Counted from the stretch's first letter, positions 9,305-18,620 are shown. The stretch is DNA of 64,000 nucleotides from Bradyrhizobium diazoefficiens (GCF_016616425.1 NZ_CP067101.1:496001-560000); one strand, 5' to 3'. Numbers and translations are program-made. The notes: a model not told the origin generated them from the sequence alone.

Positions 9305-10690
9305 CTAATCCCGCACCCGCATCAACAGCCCTAGCCCCGCGACGAAGAACATCACCAGCACGGCCATGCCGGCCTTCTGGCTCGCCGTCACCGCCGTGAT
9401 CATGCCGATCAGCAACGGTCCGATGAAGGACGTCACCTTCCCGGTCAGTGCGAACAGGCCAAAATATTGCGCGATGCGATCTTTGGGCGCGAGGTGGATC
9501 AGCAGCGTGCGTGAGGCGGCCTGAAGCGGACCGCCGGCAGCGCCGATCAGGCAGCCCAGCACGAGATAGGCGCGCTCAGCCGCGCTCGAGAACAAGGGAG
9601 CGCCAGCTTGCGGCGGCGCAACCTTGACGAACAACACACTATCCTTGTCGACCAGAAGGATCGCCGCCACCGACAGCAGCAGCAGCAGCATGCTGCCGGC
9701 AATGACGCGCTTCGGCCCGAGACGGTCGTCGAGCTTGCCGCCAAACCAGGCGCCAAACGTGCCGGCGACCGCGAGGATGATGCCGAAGGTGCCGATCTGG
9801 ATCGTGTGCCAGCCGAACGTGCCCGCGGCATAGATTCCGCCGAAGGCGAACAGCGACACCAGACCGTCGGTGTAAATCATGTTGGCGAGCAGGAACGCCG
9901 CCAGCGACTTCTGCTTCGGCAGATTCTTGATCGATTGCTTCAGCTCCGACAGCCCTTCGTGCAGCGCCTTGCGCAGCGGGTGCTTCGCGGGATAGTCGGG
10001 CGTAAACAGGAACATCGGCGTCACGAAGATCACGAACCACAACCCGGTCAGCGGTCCGACGATGCGATCGCCCTGATGGCTGACCGGATCGAGCCCGAAC
10101 AACGGCGATAAACCCAGCAATGTGCGCCCGGTCTCAGGATTGGCGGCGAGGAAGCCGAGCACGATGATCAGGCTGACGATGCCGCCGACATAGCCGGTCG
10201 CCCAACCGGTGCCCGAAAGCCGTCCGATCCGCTCCGGCGGCACCAGCGTCGGCATCATCGCGTTGTTGAAGACAGTGGCGAATTCCGCACCGACGCTGGC
10301 GAGTGCAACCGCGGTGAGCAGGGGTGGAATGATGGCATGATCGCCAGGTTTGCCGATCCACAAGGTGCATGACGCCAGCACAAGCACCGCACCGAAACCT
10401 GCGATCCACGGCTTCCTTCGGCCCGAAGCGTCCGCGATGGCTCCCAGCACCGGCGACAGCAGCGCAATCGCGAGGCCCGCAGCCGCCATCGCAAATCCCC
10501 ACAGCGACTGGCCGGAGGCGGGATCCGGCGCAATGCTGGTGGCGAAATAGGGTGCGAACACGAAGGTCGTGATCAGCGTGAAATAGGGCTGTGCAGCCCA
10601 ATCGAAGAAAATCCAGCTGACGACAGCGGCGCGCGGCGGATAGGTCCGCGGCGCAACGGCCATGCGCACATCCGAGACGATCGTCGTCAT
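9305..10690 (-). CDS. MFS transporter, UMF1 type (Atg22-like)
   Basis: A 461-aa integral membrane protein with about 12 hydrophobic segments. The opening SWIFFDWAAQPYFTLITTFV matches the UMF1 branch of the major facilitator superfamily, related to vacuolar Atg22 amino-acid effluxers. The inter-domain motif DRLGPKRVI is present. The substrate is unknown. The start is set at the ATG at 10690 (MTTIVSD); the frame continues upstream to 10840 with non-hydrophobic, non-family sequence. The gene is divergent from ggt, with about 100 bp between starts. Confidence 0.88.
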   Translation of the reverse strand: MTTIVSDVRMAVAPRTYPPRAAVVSWIFFDWAAQPYFTLITTFVFAPYFATSIAPDPASGQSLWGFAMAAAGLAIALLSPVLGAIADASGRRKPWIAGFGAVLVLASCTLWIGKPGDHAIIPPLLTAVALASVGAEFATVFNNAMMPTLVPPERIGRLSGTGWATGYVGGIVSLIIVLGFLAANPETGRTLLGLSPLFGLDPVSHQGDRIVGPLTGLWFVIFVTPMFLFTPDYPAKHPLRKALHEGLSELKQSIKNLPKQKSLAAFLLANMIYTDGLVSLFAFGGIYAAGTFGWHTIQIGTFGIILAVAGTFGAWFGGKLDDRLGPKRVIAGSMLLLLLSVAAILLVDKDSVLFVKVAPPQAGAPLFSSAAERAYLVLGCLIGAAGGPLQAASRTLLIHLAPKDRIAQYFGLFALTGKVTSFIGPLLIGMITAVTASQKAGMAVLVMFFVAGLGLLMRVRD

Positions 10691-10790
10691 CACGCGGTCC
10701 TCATCACGAACAGTTTTGCCTCTCTTGGGGCAATCCGTATAGCATTGCAGCAAGGCATGTGAACTGGTTTGAGGCCACGGCGGAAATTTG

Positions 10791-12542
10791 ATGATGTCGT
10801 CATATCCGACACGGCGGGCATTTTTCGCCCTCATAGCCACTCTGGCGTTGGGTCTCGCACCCGCGACCGGGCAGGATGCGCGGCGGCCCTATGTCCCGCC
10901 CGCGCTCGACGCGGTGCACGCCGTTCCTGCCAAGCACGGCATGGTGGTGGCGCAGGAGAAGATATCCGCGCAAGTCGGCGCCGGGATTCTGCGGCGCGGC
11001 GGCAACGCCGTCGACGCGGCGGTCGCAACCGGCTTTGCGATGGCCGTAACCTATCCGCGCGCCGGCAATATCGGCGGCGGCGGTTTCATGGTGATCCATT
11101 CCGCCGACCGCAATGAAGACATCACGATTGATTACCGCGAGACGGCGCCAGCAGCGACGAAGACGCAGATATTCCTCGGACCCGACGGCAAGCCTGACGC
11201 GAGTAAATCACGGGATTCCGCGCTCGGCATTGGCGTTCCCGGCACTGTCGCAGGTCTCGCACTCGCCTTGGAAAAATACGGCTCGGGCCAGTTTACGCTG
11301 GCGCAATTGCTCGAGCCCGCGATCGCGCTCGCCCGCGATGGTTTCGTCGTCAGCGACGACATGGCGGATACGCTGCCAGGCGGGCACCGGCGGCTGGCAC
11401 GCTGGCCTTCCTCGGCCAAAATCTTCTCGCGGCCCGATGGCACGCCGATCGGTGAAGGCGACAGGCTGGTGCAGGGCGATCTCGCTGAGACGCTGTCGGC
11501 CGTCGCCGCGCAGGGGCCACGCGGCTTCTATGAGGGGCCGGTCGCGGAGAAGCTGGCCAGGGCCGTGGCTGACGCCGGCGGCATCATGACGCCGGCCGAC
11601 CTGAAGTCCTATCACGCCGTCATCCGCGCGCCGGTGCGCGGCACCTATCGCGGCTACGACATCGTGTCGATGCCGTTGCCCTCGTCCGGCGGCGTCGTGC
11701 TGGTGGAGACGCTCAACATCCTGGAGGGCTTTCAACTCGCCGATCTGAAGCGGGGTTCGCCGGCGTCGCTGCATCTCCTGATCGAAGCCATGAAGCGCGC
11801 CTATGCGGACCGCGCGCGCTATCTCGGCGATCCCGCCTTCGTCAACGCGCCGATCGCAACGCTGATCGCGAAGGACTACGCCGCCAGGCTGCGCGCGGGT
11901 ATCTCCGCCGATCGCGCCACGCCGTCGAAGGAGCTGGTTTCCGTGGTCCCCGCGCCGCGCGAGGGCAGCAACACCACGCACTTCTCCGTCGTCGACGGCC
12001 GCGGCAACGCCGTCAGCAACACCTATACGCTGAACTTCAGTTACGGCGTTGGCCTCGTCGCCGACGGCACCGGCGTGCTGCTCAACAACGAGCTCGACGA
12101 TTTCACCGCGGCAGTCGGCGCTTCCAATGCCTATGGCCTCGTCGGATTCGAGGCCAATCTGCCCGGACCTGGCAAGCGGCCGCTGTCGTCGATGTCGCCG
12201 ACCATCGTGCTCAAGGACGGCAAACCCGTGCTGGTGACGGGCTCGCCCGGCGGCAGCCGTATCATCTCGACCGTGCTCCAGGTCATCGTGAACGTCCTCG
12301 ACTACAAGATGGACGTGGCCGCCGCCGTCGCGGCGCCACGGCTGCATCACCAATGGTTGCCCGACGAGGTGCGCATCGAGCGTGGCTTTCCCGACGACGT
12401 GCTGCTCAAGCTGAAGGCGATGGGCCATCTCGTCGTCGAGCCGATGGGGCAGACATCGGCCAATTCGATTCTCGTGACGCTGAACGGGCCGCTCGGCGCG
12501 CCCGATCCTCGCACGCGGGGCGCAGAAGCGGCGGGGCAGTAA
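10791..12542 (+). CDS. ggt: Gamma-glutamyltransferase
   Basis: Periplasmic N-terminal nucleophile hydrolase that cleaves gamma-glutamyl bonds, for example in glutathione. A signal peptide covers about the first 28 residues (RRAFFALIATLALGLAPATG). The self-cleavage site and nucleophile lie in NTTHFSVVD, with Thr about 395 as the expected catalytic residue. PLSSMSPTIV and GSPGGSRIIS are further family motifs. Size (583 aa) is normal. The start is either ATG 10791 or ATG 10794; a TTG precedes them. An MFS permease gene follows 83 bp downstream on the same strand, so co-transcription is possible. Confidence 0.95.
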   Translation: MMSSYPTRRAFFALIATLALGLAPATGQDARRPYVPPALDAVHAVPAKHGMVVAQEKISAQVGAGILRRGGNAVDAAVATGFAMAVTYPRAGNIGGGGFMVIHSADRNEDITIDYRETAPAATKTQIFLGPDGKPDASKSRDSALGIGVPGTVAGLALALEKYGSGQFTLAQLLEPAIALARDGFVVSDDMADTLPGGHRRLARWPSSAKIFSRPDGTPIGEGDRLVQGDLAETLSAVAAQGPRGFYEGPVAEKLARAVADAGGIMTPADLKSYHAVIRAPVRGTYRGYDIVSMPLPSSGGVVLVETLNILEGFQLADLKRGSPASLHLLIEAMKRAYADRARYLGDPAFVNAPIATLIAKDYAARLRAGISADRATPSKELVSVVPAPREGSNTTHFSVVDGRGNAVSNTYTLNFSYGVGLVADGTGVLLNNELDDFTAAVGASNAYGLVGFEANLPGPGKRPLSSMSPTIVLKDGKPVLVTGSPGGSRIISTVLQVIVNVLDYKMDVAAAVAAPRLHHQWLPDEVRIERGFPDDVLLKLKAMGHLVVEPMGQTSANSILVTLNGPLGAPDPRTRGAEAAGQ

Positions 12543-12625
12543 CCCGATCCCTGCATAGCCCGAAGGCTTGCGCAGGCCACCGCGCATGCTACCACCGCGG
12601 CAAAAGAATTGCCGGGGAAACGCAG

Positions 12626-13921
12626 ATGACCACAACCGATCCGACTGAGCGTATCGAGCGCACGGAGATCGAAGACACCAGCCTTCTTGCGTTCTACCGC
12701 GACATGAACGTCGCCGAGCGCCGGACGTTCTGGGCGTGCGCGGCGGGCTGGGCGCTCGACGGCATGGACTTCATGATCTATCCGCTGGTGATCGGCACCA
12801 TCGTTGCGCTGTGGAAAGTCGATGCGGCCTCCGCTGGCCTTGCCGGGACGGTGACGCTGCTCGCCTCCGCGATCGGCGGCTGGCTCGGCGGCTATCTGTC
12901 CGACCATATCGGGCGGGTGAGAACGCTCCAGATCACCATCATCTGGTTCTCCTTCTTCTCGCTGGTCTGCGCCGTCGTGCAGAATTTCGACCAGCTCCTG
13001 ATCGCACGTGCCGTGCTCGGCCTCGGCTTCGGCGGCGAATGGGCGGCGGGCGCCGTGCTCATGGGTGAGGCGATCCGGCCGCAATATCGCGGGCGCGCGG
13101 TCGGCTCGGTGCAGTCGGGCTGGGCGGTCGGCTGGGGTCTCGCGGTGCTGTCGCAGGCGATCCTGTTCTCGGTTTTGCCGCCGGAGACGGCATGGCGCTG
13201 GATGTTCGTGGTCGGCGCGCTGCCGGCGCTTCTGGTGTTCTACGTCCGCCGCTCCGTCACCGAGCCGGAGATCGCGGCTGAGGCTCGCGCCAGGCAGGCC
13301 GCGAGCGGCGATCGTCCGGCGCTCTGGGAAATCTTCTCCGGTCCGATCCTGAAGACCACGATCCTGGCCTCGCTGATGGCGACCGGCTGCCAGGGCGGCT
13401 ACTATGCTGTCACGTTCTGGGTGCCGCAGTTCCTGACCAAGGAGCGACATCTATCGATCGTCGGCTCGACCGGCTATCTGTCGACGCTGATCATCGGCTC
13501 CTTCATCGGTTATCTCACGGGAGCCTGGCTCGCCGACCGGATCGGACGGCGCAATCTGTTCCTGATCTTCTCGATCGGCGCCATAGCGGTGGTGCTGCTC
13601 TACACGCAGCTGCCGTTGACCAACGAAATCCTCTGGGTGCTCGGTTTCCCGCTCGGCTTCTTCGCTTCGGGCTATTTCTCCGGCGTCGGCGCGTTCCTGA
13701 CCGAGCTTTATCCGACTCGGCTGCGCGGCTCCGGCCAGGGCTTTTGCTATAATTTCGGCCGCGGTATCGGTGCGCTGTTTCCGTTCCTCGTCGGCGCGCT
13801 CTCGGCGGCGACGACGCTTGCGAATGCGATCGCGATCTTCGCGGTGATGGCTTACGCGGTGTTCTTCATCGCCGCCTTTGCGCTGCCGGAGACGCGCGGG
13901 CGCGTGCTGCACGCGGACTAG
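12626..13921 (+). CDS. MFS transporter, metabolite:H+ symporter type
   Basis: A 431-aa protein with 12 predicted membrane helices. The first helix motif GWALDGMDFMIYPLVI and the loop motifs GYLSDHIGRVRTL and ADRIGRRN are those of the aromatic-acid/sialate-type proton symporters. GFGGEWAAGAVLMGE is the helix 4-5 signature. An organic-acid substrate is likely but not identified. The start ATG at 12626 follows a GGGGAAA-rich stretch; the upstream open frame lies within ggt. Position and orientation suggest an operon with ggt. Confidence 0.88.
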   Translation: MTTTDPTERIERTEIEDTSLLAFYRDMNVAERRTFWACAAGWALDGMDFMIYPLVIGTIVALWKVDAASAGLAGTVTLLASAIGGWLGGYLSDHIGRVRTLQITIIWFSFFSLVCAVVQNFDQLLIARAVLGLGFGGEWAAGAVLMGEAIRPQYRGRAVGSVQSGWAVGWGLAVLSQAILFSVLPPETAWRWMFVVGALPALLVFYVRRSVTEPEIAAEARARQAASGDRPALWEIFSGPILKTTILASLMATGCQGGYYAVTFWVPQFLTKERHLSIVGSTGYLSTLIIGSFIGYLTGAWLADRIGRRNLFLIFSIGAIAVVLLYTQLPLTNEILWVLGFPLGFFASGYFSGVGAFLTELYPTRLRGSGQGFCYNFGRGIGALFPFLVGALSAATTLANAIAIFAVMAYAVFFIAAFALPETRGRVLHAD

Positions 13922-13926
13922 TCGCT

Positions 13927-13970
13927 GTCATCCCGGGGCGAGGCGCAGCATCGAACCCGGAATCTCGACG
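13927..13970. repeat. Partial GTCATCCCGGGG-type intergenic repeat
   Basis: A single arm of the dispersed repeat whose full copies in this window start GTCATTCCGG and end CCGGAATGAC (for example 27987-28070). It lies between the convergent MFS and GST genes. Confidence 0.5.
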
Positions 13971-13975
13971 GCTCA

Positions 13976-14641
13976 CTACCGTCCCACCTGATACGGCCCG
14001 CCCTTCTCCAGCGCGCGGGCATAGGCCGGCCGCACGTGGATGCGCTCCAGGAATGCCATCGCCTTGGGATGGCCCTGCTCGAGCCCGCCGCGCGCTTGCG
14101 CAGCTTCGAGCGGAAAGCTCATCTGGATGTCGGCTGCGGTAAACTCGTTGCCAGCGAACCATTCGCTCTTGTCGAGTTCGCCTTCCCAATAGTCCATGTG
14201 CTGCTTGAGCTGCGGATTGACCAGCGTGGTCAGCGCCTGGTTCGAGACCTTGCGCACCAGCGGACGAAGCAGCGCGGGAGCGCGCTTCGGCATCAGTGTG
14301 AACAGGAGCTTCAGCAGCAGCGGCTGCATCGCAGACCCTTCGGCATAATGCAGCCAATAGGTGAAGCGCAGCCGCTCCGGCGTGTTGGGCGGCGGGACCA
14401 GCCGGCCGTTGCCGTAGGTTGCGATGAGATATTCGATGATCGCACCCGACTCGGCGATGGTATTGCCGTTGTCGGTGATGACGGGCGACTTGCCGAGCGG
14501 ATGGATGGCGCGCAGCTCCTTCGGCGCGCGCATGTCCGGCTGGCGCTGATAGCGCACGATCTCGTAAGGCACGCCCAACTCTTCGAGCAGCCACAACACG
14601 CGCTGTGAGCGGGAATTGTTGAGGTGGTGAACGGTCAGCAT
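13976..14641 (-). CDS. Glutathione S-transferase
   Basis: A 221-aa soluble enzyme. The N-terminal thioredoxin-like domain has NNSRSQRVLWLLEELGVPYE (Ser about residue 10 as a likely glutathione-activating residue) and the cis-Pro glutathione-binding motif GKSPVI followed by ESGAIIEYL. The C-terminal helical domain contains FAGNEFTAADIQMSF, the usual N-capping-box region. The ATG at 14641 begins MLTVHH; the frame continues upstream into the oppositely oriented DUF2239 gene and is spurious there. The gene is divergent from DUF2239 and shares a promoter region holding two TAYCCGGGTA boxes. Confidence 0.92.
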   Translation of the reverse strand: MLTVHHLNNSRSQRVLWLLEELGVPYEIVRYQRQPDMRAPKELRAIHPLGKSPVITDNGNTIAESGAIIEYLIATYGNGRLVPPPNTPERLRFTYWLHYAEGSAMQPLLLKLLFTLMPKRAPALLRPLVRKVSNQALTTLVNPQLKQHMDYWEGELDKSEWFAGNEFTAADIQMSFPLEAAQARGGLEQGHPKAMAFLERIHVRPAYARALEKGGPYQVGR

Positions 14642-14731
14642 CGCGTGGTCCCCCGGGGCTAGGCGTGGTCGGTCGGCCGCGTACCTGCCAGCCTGGGAAC
14701 GCAATGTCGAGCGATCCGGATGAGGTATTTC

Positions 14732-14772
14732 TATCCGGGTATATTGACGCCGATAATTTACCCGGGTATTAA
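14732..14772 (+). promoter_or_regulatory. Promoter with paired TAYCCGGGTA operator-like boxes
   Basis: TATCCGGGTA (14732-14741) and the perfect palindrome TACCCGGGTA (14759-14768) are 27 bp apart. Between and over them is a good sigma-70-type promoter: TTGACG (14744-14749), a 17-bp spacer, and TATTAA (14767-14772). The palindrome overlaps the -10 element and the first box abuts the -35. A bound repressor would block transcription toward DUF2239 and perhaps toward GST. The predicted transcript start near 14779 rules out translation from the upstream ATG at 14720. Confidence 0.65.
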
Positions 14773-14791
14773 ACTGCCCAGAGTGACGAAA

Positions 14792-15388
14792 ATGGCAATG
14801 ATTCCGATGCAAAGGACTTTCACCGCCTTCCAAGGGCAGCGTCGTTTGGTGTCCGGGCCGGCAGGCGAGGTCGCGCTGGTCGTCAAACGTGTGGCGCAAC
14901 GGCCGGACGAGCCCATCATCGTCTTCGAGGACGCCACGGGCCGGCCAATCGACTTCGATCTGCGCGGCGGCGACCGCGAGGTGCTGGCGCGATTGGCGAA
15001 GCTTGTCCCGCCGCCGGTTGAGGAGACCGCAGCCCCGAGCGAACCGCGCGGGCGCGGACGGCCGAGGCTCGGCGTGGTCGCGCGCGAGGTGACGTTGCTG
15101 CCGCGGCATTGGGAGTGGCTCAACGCGCAAGCAGGCGGTGCGTCCGTCGCGCTGCGCAAGCTCGTCGATGAGGCCAGGCGCGCGAGCGGCGACAAGGACC
15201 GCGAGCGGCAAGCGCGCGAGGCGGCCTATCACTTCATGTCAACCATGGCGGGCAACCTGCCGCAGTTCGAGGAAGCCTCGCGAGCGCTGTTCGCGGATGA
15301 CCGACGCCGCTTCACCGGACTTATGGCCGATTGGCCGACCGACATCCGCGACCACATCGTCAAGCTCGCCTACAGCGACCGCGCTTAA
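14792..15388 (+). CDS. DUF2239 family protein, ribbon-helix-helix-like
   Basis: A 198-aa protein of the DUF2239 family, function unknown. It has an N-terminal beta-rich part (FTAFQGQRRL to GGDREVLARL) and an Arg/Pro/Gly linker RGRGRPRLG resembling an AT-hook. Next is REVTLLPRHWEWLNAQ then GGASVALRKLVDEARR, which has the strand-helix-helix spacing of a ribbon-helix-helix DNA-binding domain. A helical tail ends FTGLMADWPTDIRDHI. Start ATG 14792 fits the promoter at 14744-14772; ATGs at 14798 and 14807 are alternatives. It is divergent from GST. DNA binding is inferred from pattern only. Confidence 0.82.
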   Translation: MAMIPMQRTFTAFQGQRRLVSGPAGEVALVVKRVAQRPDEPIIVFEDATGRPIDFDLRGGDREVLARLAKLVPPPVEETAAPSEPRGRGRPRLGVVAREVTLLPRHWEWLNAQAGGASVALRKLVDEARRASGDKDRERQAREAAYHFMSTMAGNLPQFEEASRALFADDRRRFTGLMADWPTDIRDHIVKLAYSDRA

Positions 15389-15471
15389 GGCACCGCTCTT
15401 CACAACCCCATCGACGGCCAAGCTGCGCTTTGCGCGGCACGGCTTCGCACGCTCTGATGAAAGGCCAATCC

Positions 15472-16821
15472 ATGCCCGCCCCAAAGCCGCTCTGGACAAC
15501 ATTCCTCCACTTCCTCGTACCCTTGATGCTGAGCAACGCGTTGCAATCGCTGTTCGGTACCGTCAGCAACGTCTATCTCGGCCAGATGATCGGCGTCGAC
15601 GCGCTGGCGGCGGTCTCGGTGTTCTTTCCGGTGATGTTCTTTCTGTTCGCCTTCGTCATGGGCCTCAGCACCGGCGCGACCGTGTTGATCGGCCAGGCCT
15701 ATGGCGCGGGCGAGCACGGCAAGATCAAGGTCGTTGTGGGTACGACGCTTGCGATCGGCCTTCTGTTCTCCATTTTGATCGCGTTGGCCGGCGGGCTGTT
15801 CAGCCGTCACCTGATGAGCGCGCTCGCCACCCCTGCGGACATTCTCGACCAGGCCAGCGCCTATGCGCGGATCATGCTGCTCACCATGCCGCTCGGCTTC
15901 GTCTTCCTGCTGATGACGGCGATGATCCGCGGCGTCGGCGACGCGCTGACGCCGCTGCTGTCGCTGGCCTTGTCGACCGCGACCGGCATGATCCTGATAC
16001 CGATGCTGATCCGCGGGTCGTTCGGATTGCCGGCGGCTGGCATTACCAGTCCGGCGTGGGCGGCTGCGATCTCAAACGCGCTGACGTTGATCGCACTGGC
16101 GCTTTATCTGCTGCGGAAGAAGCACGCGCTCGCGCCGGACGCGGCCCTGCTGCGTCAGCTGCGGCTCAACCGCGCCATGCTCGGAAAGATCCTCGGCATC
16201 GGATTGCCGAGCGCCATCGGCATGGTGGTGATGGCGACCGCCGAGCTGGTCCTGCTCGGCCTCGTCAACGGCTTTGGCTCGGATGCCACCGCGGCCTATG
16301 GCGCCGTCAACCAGGTGATGGGCTACACGCAGTTCACGGCGATGTCGATTTCGATCGCGGTCTCGATCCTCGGTGCACAGGCTGTCGGCAGCGGCGACAG
16401 AACCCGGCTCGACCGCATCGTGCGGACCGGGCTCGCTTTCAACCTCGTCCTGACCGGCGGGCTCGTGGCGCTGATTTATCTTGCACCGCGCGTCATCCTC
16501 GGCATCTTCATCACCGACGTCGCCGTGCTCAATCTGGCGAAAGGCCTGCTCGACATCGCCCTGTGGAGTTCGGTGCCGTTCGGCCTGGCCACGGTGTTCT
16601 CCGGGGCCATGCGCGCCGCCGGCGTCGCGCTGACGCCGATGCTGCTTTCGATCTTCGCGATTCTCGCGATCGAATTGCCGGCCGCGGTGATCCTGAGCCG
16701 CACGATCGGCCTTCAGGGCGTGTGGGCCGCCTATCCCATCGTGTTCTGCGCCATGTTCGTTTTGCAGATGGGCTATTATCTCATGGTCTGGCGCAAGCGT
16801 GCGATCCGGCGTCTTGTCTGA
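15472..16821 (+). CDS. MATE family efflux transporter
   Basis: A 449-aa polytopic membrane protein with two sets of six hydrophobic helices, as in multidrug and toxic compound extrusion antiporters. The N-terminal signature LMLSNALQSLFGTVSNVYLGQ and the repeated motif GLSTGATVLIGQAYGAG / SISIAVSILGAQAVGSG mark the two halves. The substrate is unknown. Start ATG 15472 has AAGG eight bases upstream, whereas the ATG at 15457 has no ribosome-binding site. It follows DUF2239 on the same strand with an 83-bp gap. Confidence 0.92.
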   Translation: MPAPKPLWTTFLHFLVPLMLSNALQSLFGTVSNVYLGQMIGVDALAAVSVFFPVMFFLFAFVMGLSTGATVLIGQAYGAGEHGKIKVVVGTTLAIGLLFSILIALAGGLFSRHLMSALATPADILDQASAYARIMLLTMPLGFVFLLMTAMIRGVGDALTPLLSLALSTATGMILIPMLIRGSFGLPAAGITSPAWAAAISNALTLIALALYLLRKKHALAPDAALLRQLRLNRAMLGKILGIGLPSAIGMVVMATAELVLLGLVNGFGSDATAAYGAVNQVMGYTQFTAMSISIAVSILGAQAVGSGDRTRLDRIVRTGLAFNLVLTGGLVALIYLAPRVILGIFITDVAVLNLAKGLLDIALWSSVPFGLATVFSGAMRAAGVALTPMLLSIFAILAIELPAAVILSRTIGLQGVWAAYPIVFCAMFVLQMGYYLMVWRKRAIRRLV

Positions 16822-16910
16822 TTCTCAAAGTATTATGATCGTCATTAAACGATGGACCTGCGGCGCCGGCTGCGTCACAATGGATGAAAGCGACGTCAGG
16901 GAGAACGATT

Positions 16911-17519
16911 TTGACCCGCCCGGCCCCGCAGTTCCTGTTCGATTTCGGCAGCCCCAACGCCTATCTCAGCCATCTGGCGATTCCGGCGATCGAGCAGCGC
17001 ATCGGCGTCAAGTTCGAATACGTCCCGATCCTGCTCGGCGGCATCTTCAAATCGACCAACAACAAGTCGCCGGCCGAGACGCTCGCCGGCGTCAAGAACA
17101 AGCGCGAATTCCAGGCGGTCGAGACCGAGCGCTTCATCAGGCGCTTCAAGGTCCAGCCTTACGTCATGAATCCCTTTTTCCCCGTCAACACGCTGAACCT
17201 GATGCGGGCCGCGATCGCAGCTGAGCTCGAGGGCGTGTTCGAGGCTTATGTCGAGGCCGCCTTCCACCACATGTGGCGCGAGCCGAAGAAGATGGACGAT
17301 CCCGAAATCGCGGCGAAGGCCCTGGCGTCCTCCGGGCTCGATGCCCAGAAGCTGTTCGCCCGCGCCCAGGAGCCCGAAGTGAAGGGCAGGCTGATCAAGA
17401 ACACCGAGGAGGCTGTGGCCCGCGGCGCGTTCGGCTCGCCGACCTTCTTCGTCGGCAACGAGATGTTTTTCGGCAAGGAGCAGCTCCGCGAGGTCGAGGA
17501 GATGGTGTCGGGAAAGTGA
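16911..17519 (+). CDS. 2-hydroxychromene-2-carboxylate isomerase family (DsbA-like)
   Basis: A 202-aa thioredoxin-fold protein. FDFGSPNAYLSH near the N-terminus holds the conserved Ser of the isomerase family, and GAFGSPTFFVGNEMFFG is the C-terminal cis-Pro region. Characterised members isomerise hydroxychromene carboxylate during naphthalene-type catabolism with glutathione. No catabolic partner genes are nearby, so the substrate is open. TTG 16911 is favoured because AGGGAGA precedes it at good spacing. An ATG at 16884 would add nine residues but would place this ribosome-binding site inside the gene. Confidence 0.87.
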   Translation: MTRPAPQFLFDFGSPNAYLSHLAIPAIEQRIGVKFEYVPILLGGIFKSTNNKSPAETLAGVKNKREFQAVETERFIRRFKVQPYVMNPFFPVNTLNLMRAAIAAELEGVFEAYVEAAFHHMWREPKKMDDPEIAAKALASSGLDAQKLFARAQEPEVKGRLIKNTEEAVARGAFGSPTFFVGNEMFFGKEQLREVEEMVSGK

Positions 17520-17524
17520 AGCAC

Positions 17525-17594
17525 GCGAATGGCGGGTAGCGAATAGCGAGTGGAAATCGCGCCTACTATTCGCTACTCCCTATCCGCCATTCGC
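17525..17594. repeat. Long inverted repeat between DsbA-like gene and panE-like gene
   Basis: GCGAATGGCGGGTAGCGAATAG (17525-17546) pairs imperfectly with 17566-17594 (CTATTCGCTAC then CCGCCATTCGC). It forms a stem of about 20 bp with one small bulge. It lies in the 99-bp gap and could be a dispersed palindromic element or a transcription or mRNA-stability hairpin. Confidence 0.7.
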
Positions 17595-17618
17595 CAGGGA
17601 CAATAACGGAGCTCTCCA

Positions 17619-18542
17619 ATGCGTATCCTCGTGGTCGGCGCCGGCGCCATCGGCGGCTATTTTGGTGGCAGGCTGTTGCAGGCCGGCCGTGACGTTACCT
17701 TCCTGGTCCGGCCGCGCCGCGCCGACGAGCTCGCGAGCGCCGGCCTCGTCATCAAGAGCCCGAACGGTGATGTGACCTCGAAGAATCCGCCGACCGTTCG
17801 GGCCGACGCCCTCAAGGACAAGTTCGACGTCGTGCTCCTCAGTTGCAAGGCGTTCGACCTCGACGACGCCATCAAGTCGTTCGCCGCGGCGGTCGGGCCC
17901 GATACGGCGATCATCCCGATGCTCAACGGCATGAAGCATCTCGACATCCTCGACCAGACATTCGGGGCCGACCGCGTGCTCGGCGGGCTCTGCGCCATCG
18001 CCGCGACCTTGAACGAGAAGCGTGAGGTGGTGCAGCTCCAGCCGATGCAGGCGATCAATTACGGCGAGCGCGACGGCAAGCTTTCAGATCGCATGAAGGC
18101 GATCGACGAAGTCTTCAAGAGCGGCATCACGGGCGCCGCCGCCAGCCAGAACATCATGCAAGATATGTGGGAGAAGTGGGTGTTCCTCTCCTCGCTCGCA
18201 GCATCCACCAGCCTGATGCGTACCTCTGTCGGCAACATCCTCGCAGCTCCGGGTGGCCGGGATTTCCTGCTCGGCATATTGGATGAGACCAGCGCGGTCG
18301 CCACCGCATCGGGATATCCGCCAGGCGGGCCGTTCTTCGAGCGGGTGAAGGGCAACCTCACCAGCGAAGGCTCGCCGATGACGGCCTCGATGTTCCGCGA
18401 CATCAAGGCGGGCCTGCCGGTCGAGGCCGATCACGTCGTCGGCGATCTCATCGCGCGTGCCGATGCGGCCAAGGTGCCGGTCCCGAAGCTGCGCATCGCC
18501 TACACGCATTTGAAGGCGTATGAGAAGCAGCGGGCGGAGTAA
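17619..18542 (+). CDS. panE: Ketopantoate reductase family (2-dehydropantoate 2-reductase, PanE/ApbA)
   Basis: A 307-aa NADPH-dependent reductase. The Rossmann motif VGAGAIGGYFGG is at residues 6-17. LLSCKAFDLDDAI and MLNGMKHLDIL are family motifs, and the C-terminal helical domain includes MWEKWVFLSSLAASTSLMR and the substrate-loop region LPVEADHVVGDLIARA. It reduces ketopantoate to pantoate for coenzyme A synthesis. Several paralogues exist in rhizobia, so the exact substrate is not certain. It is convergent with the cytochrome c gene. Confidence 0.85.
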   Translation: MRILVVGAGAIGGYFGGRLLQAGRDVTFLVRPRRADELASAGLVIKSPNGDVTSKNPPTVRADALKDKFDVVLLSCKAFDLDDAIKSFAAAVGPDTAIIPMLNGMKHLDILDQTFGADRVLGGLCAIAATLNEKREVVQLQPMQAINYGERDGKLSDRMKAIDEVFKSGITGAAASQNIMQDMWEKWVFLSSLAASTSLMRTSVGNILAAPGGRDFLLGILDETSAVATASGYPPGGPFFERVKGNLTSEGSPMTASMFRDIKAGLPVEADHVVGDLIARADAAKVPVPKLRIAYTHLKAYEKQRAE

Positions 18543-18620
18543 CGCTTCGCATCTGGTCGTCCCGGACCAGCGTAGGCGCGGCTCCGGAACGACGATGGCG
18601 GTCGTGGCAAAAGATTCGCG

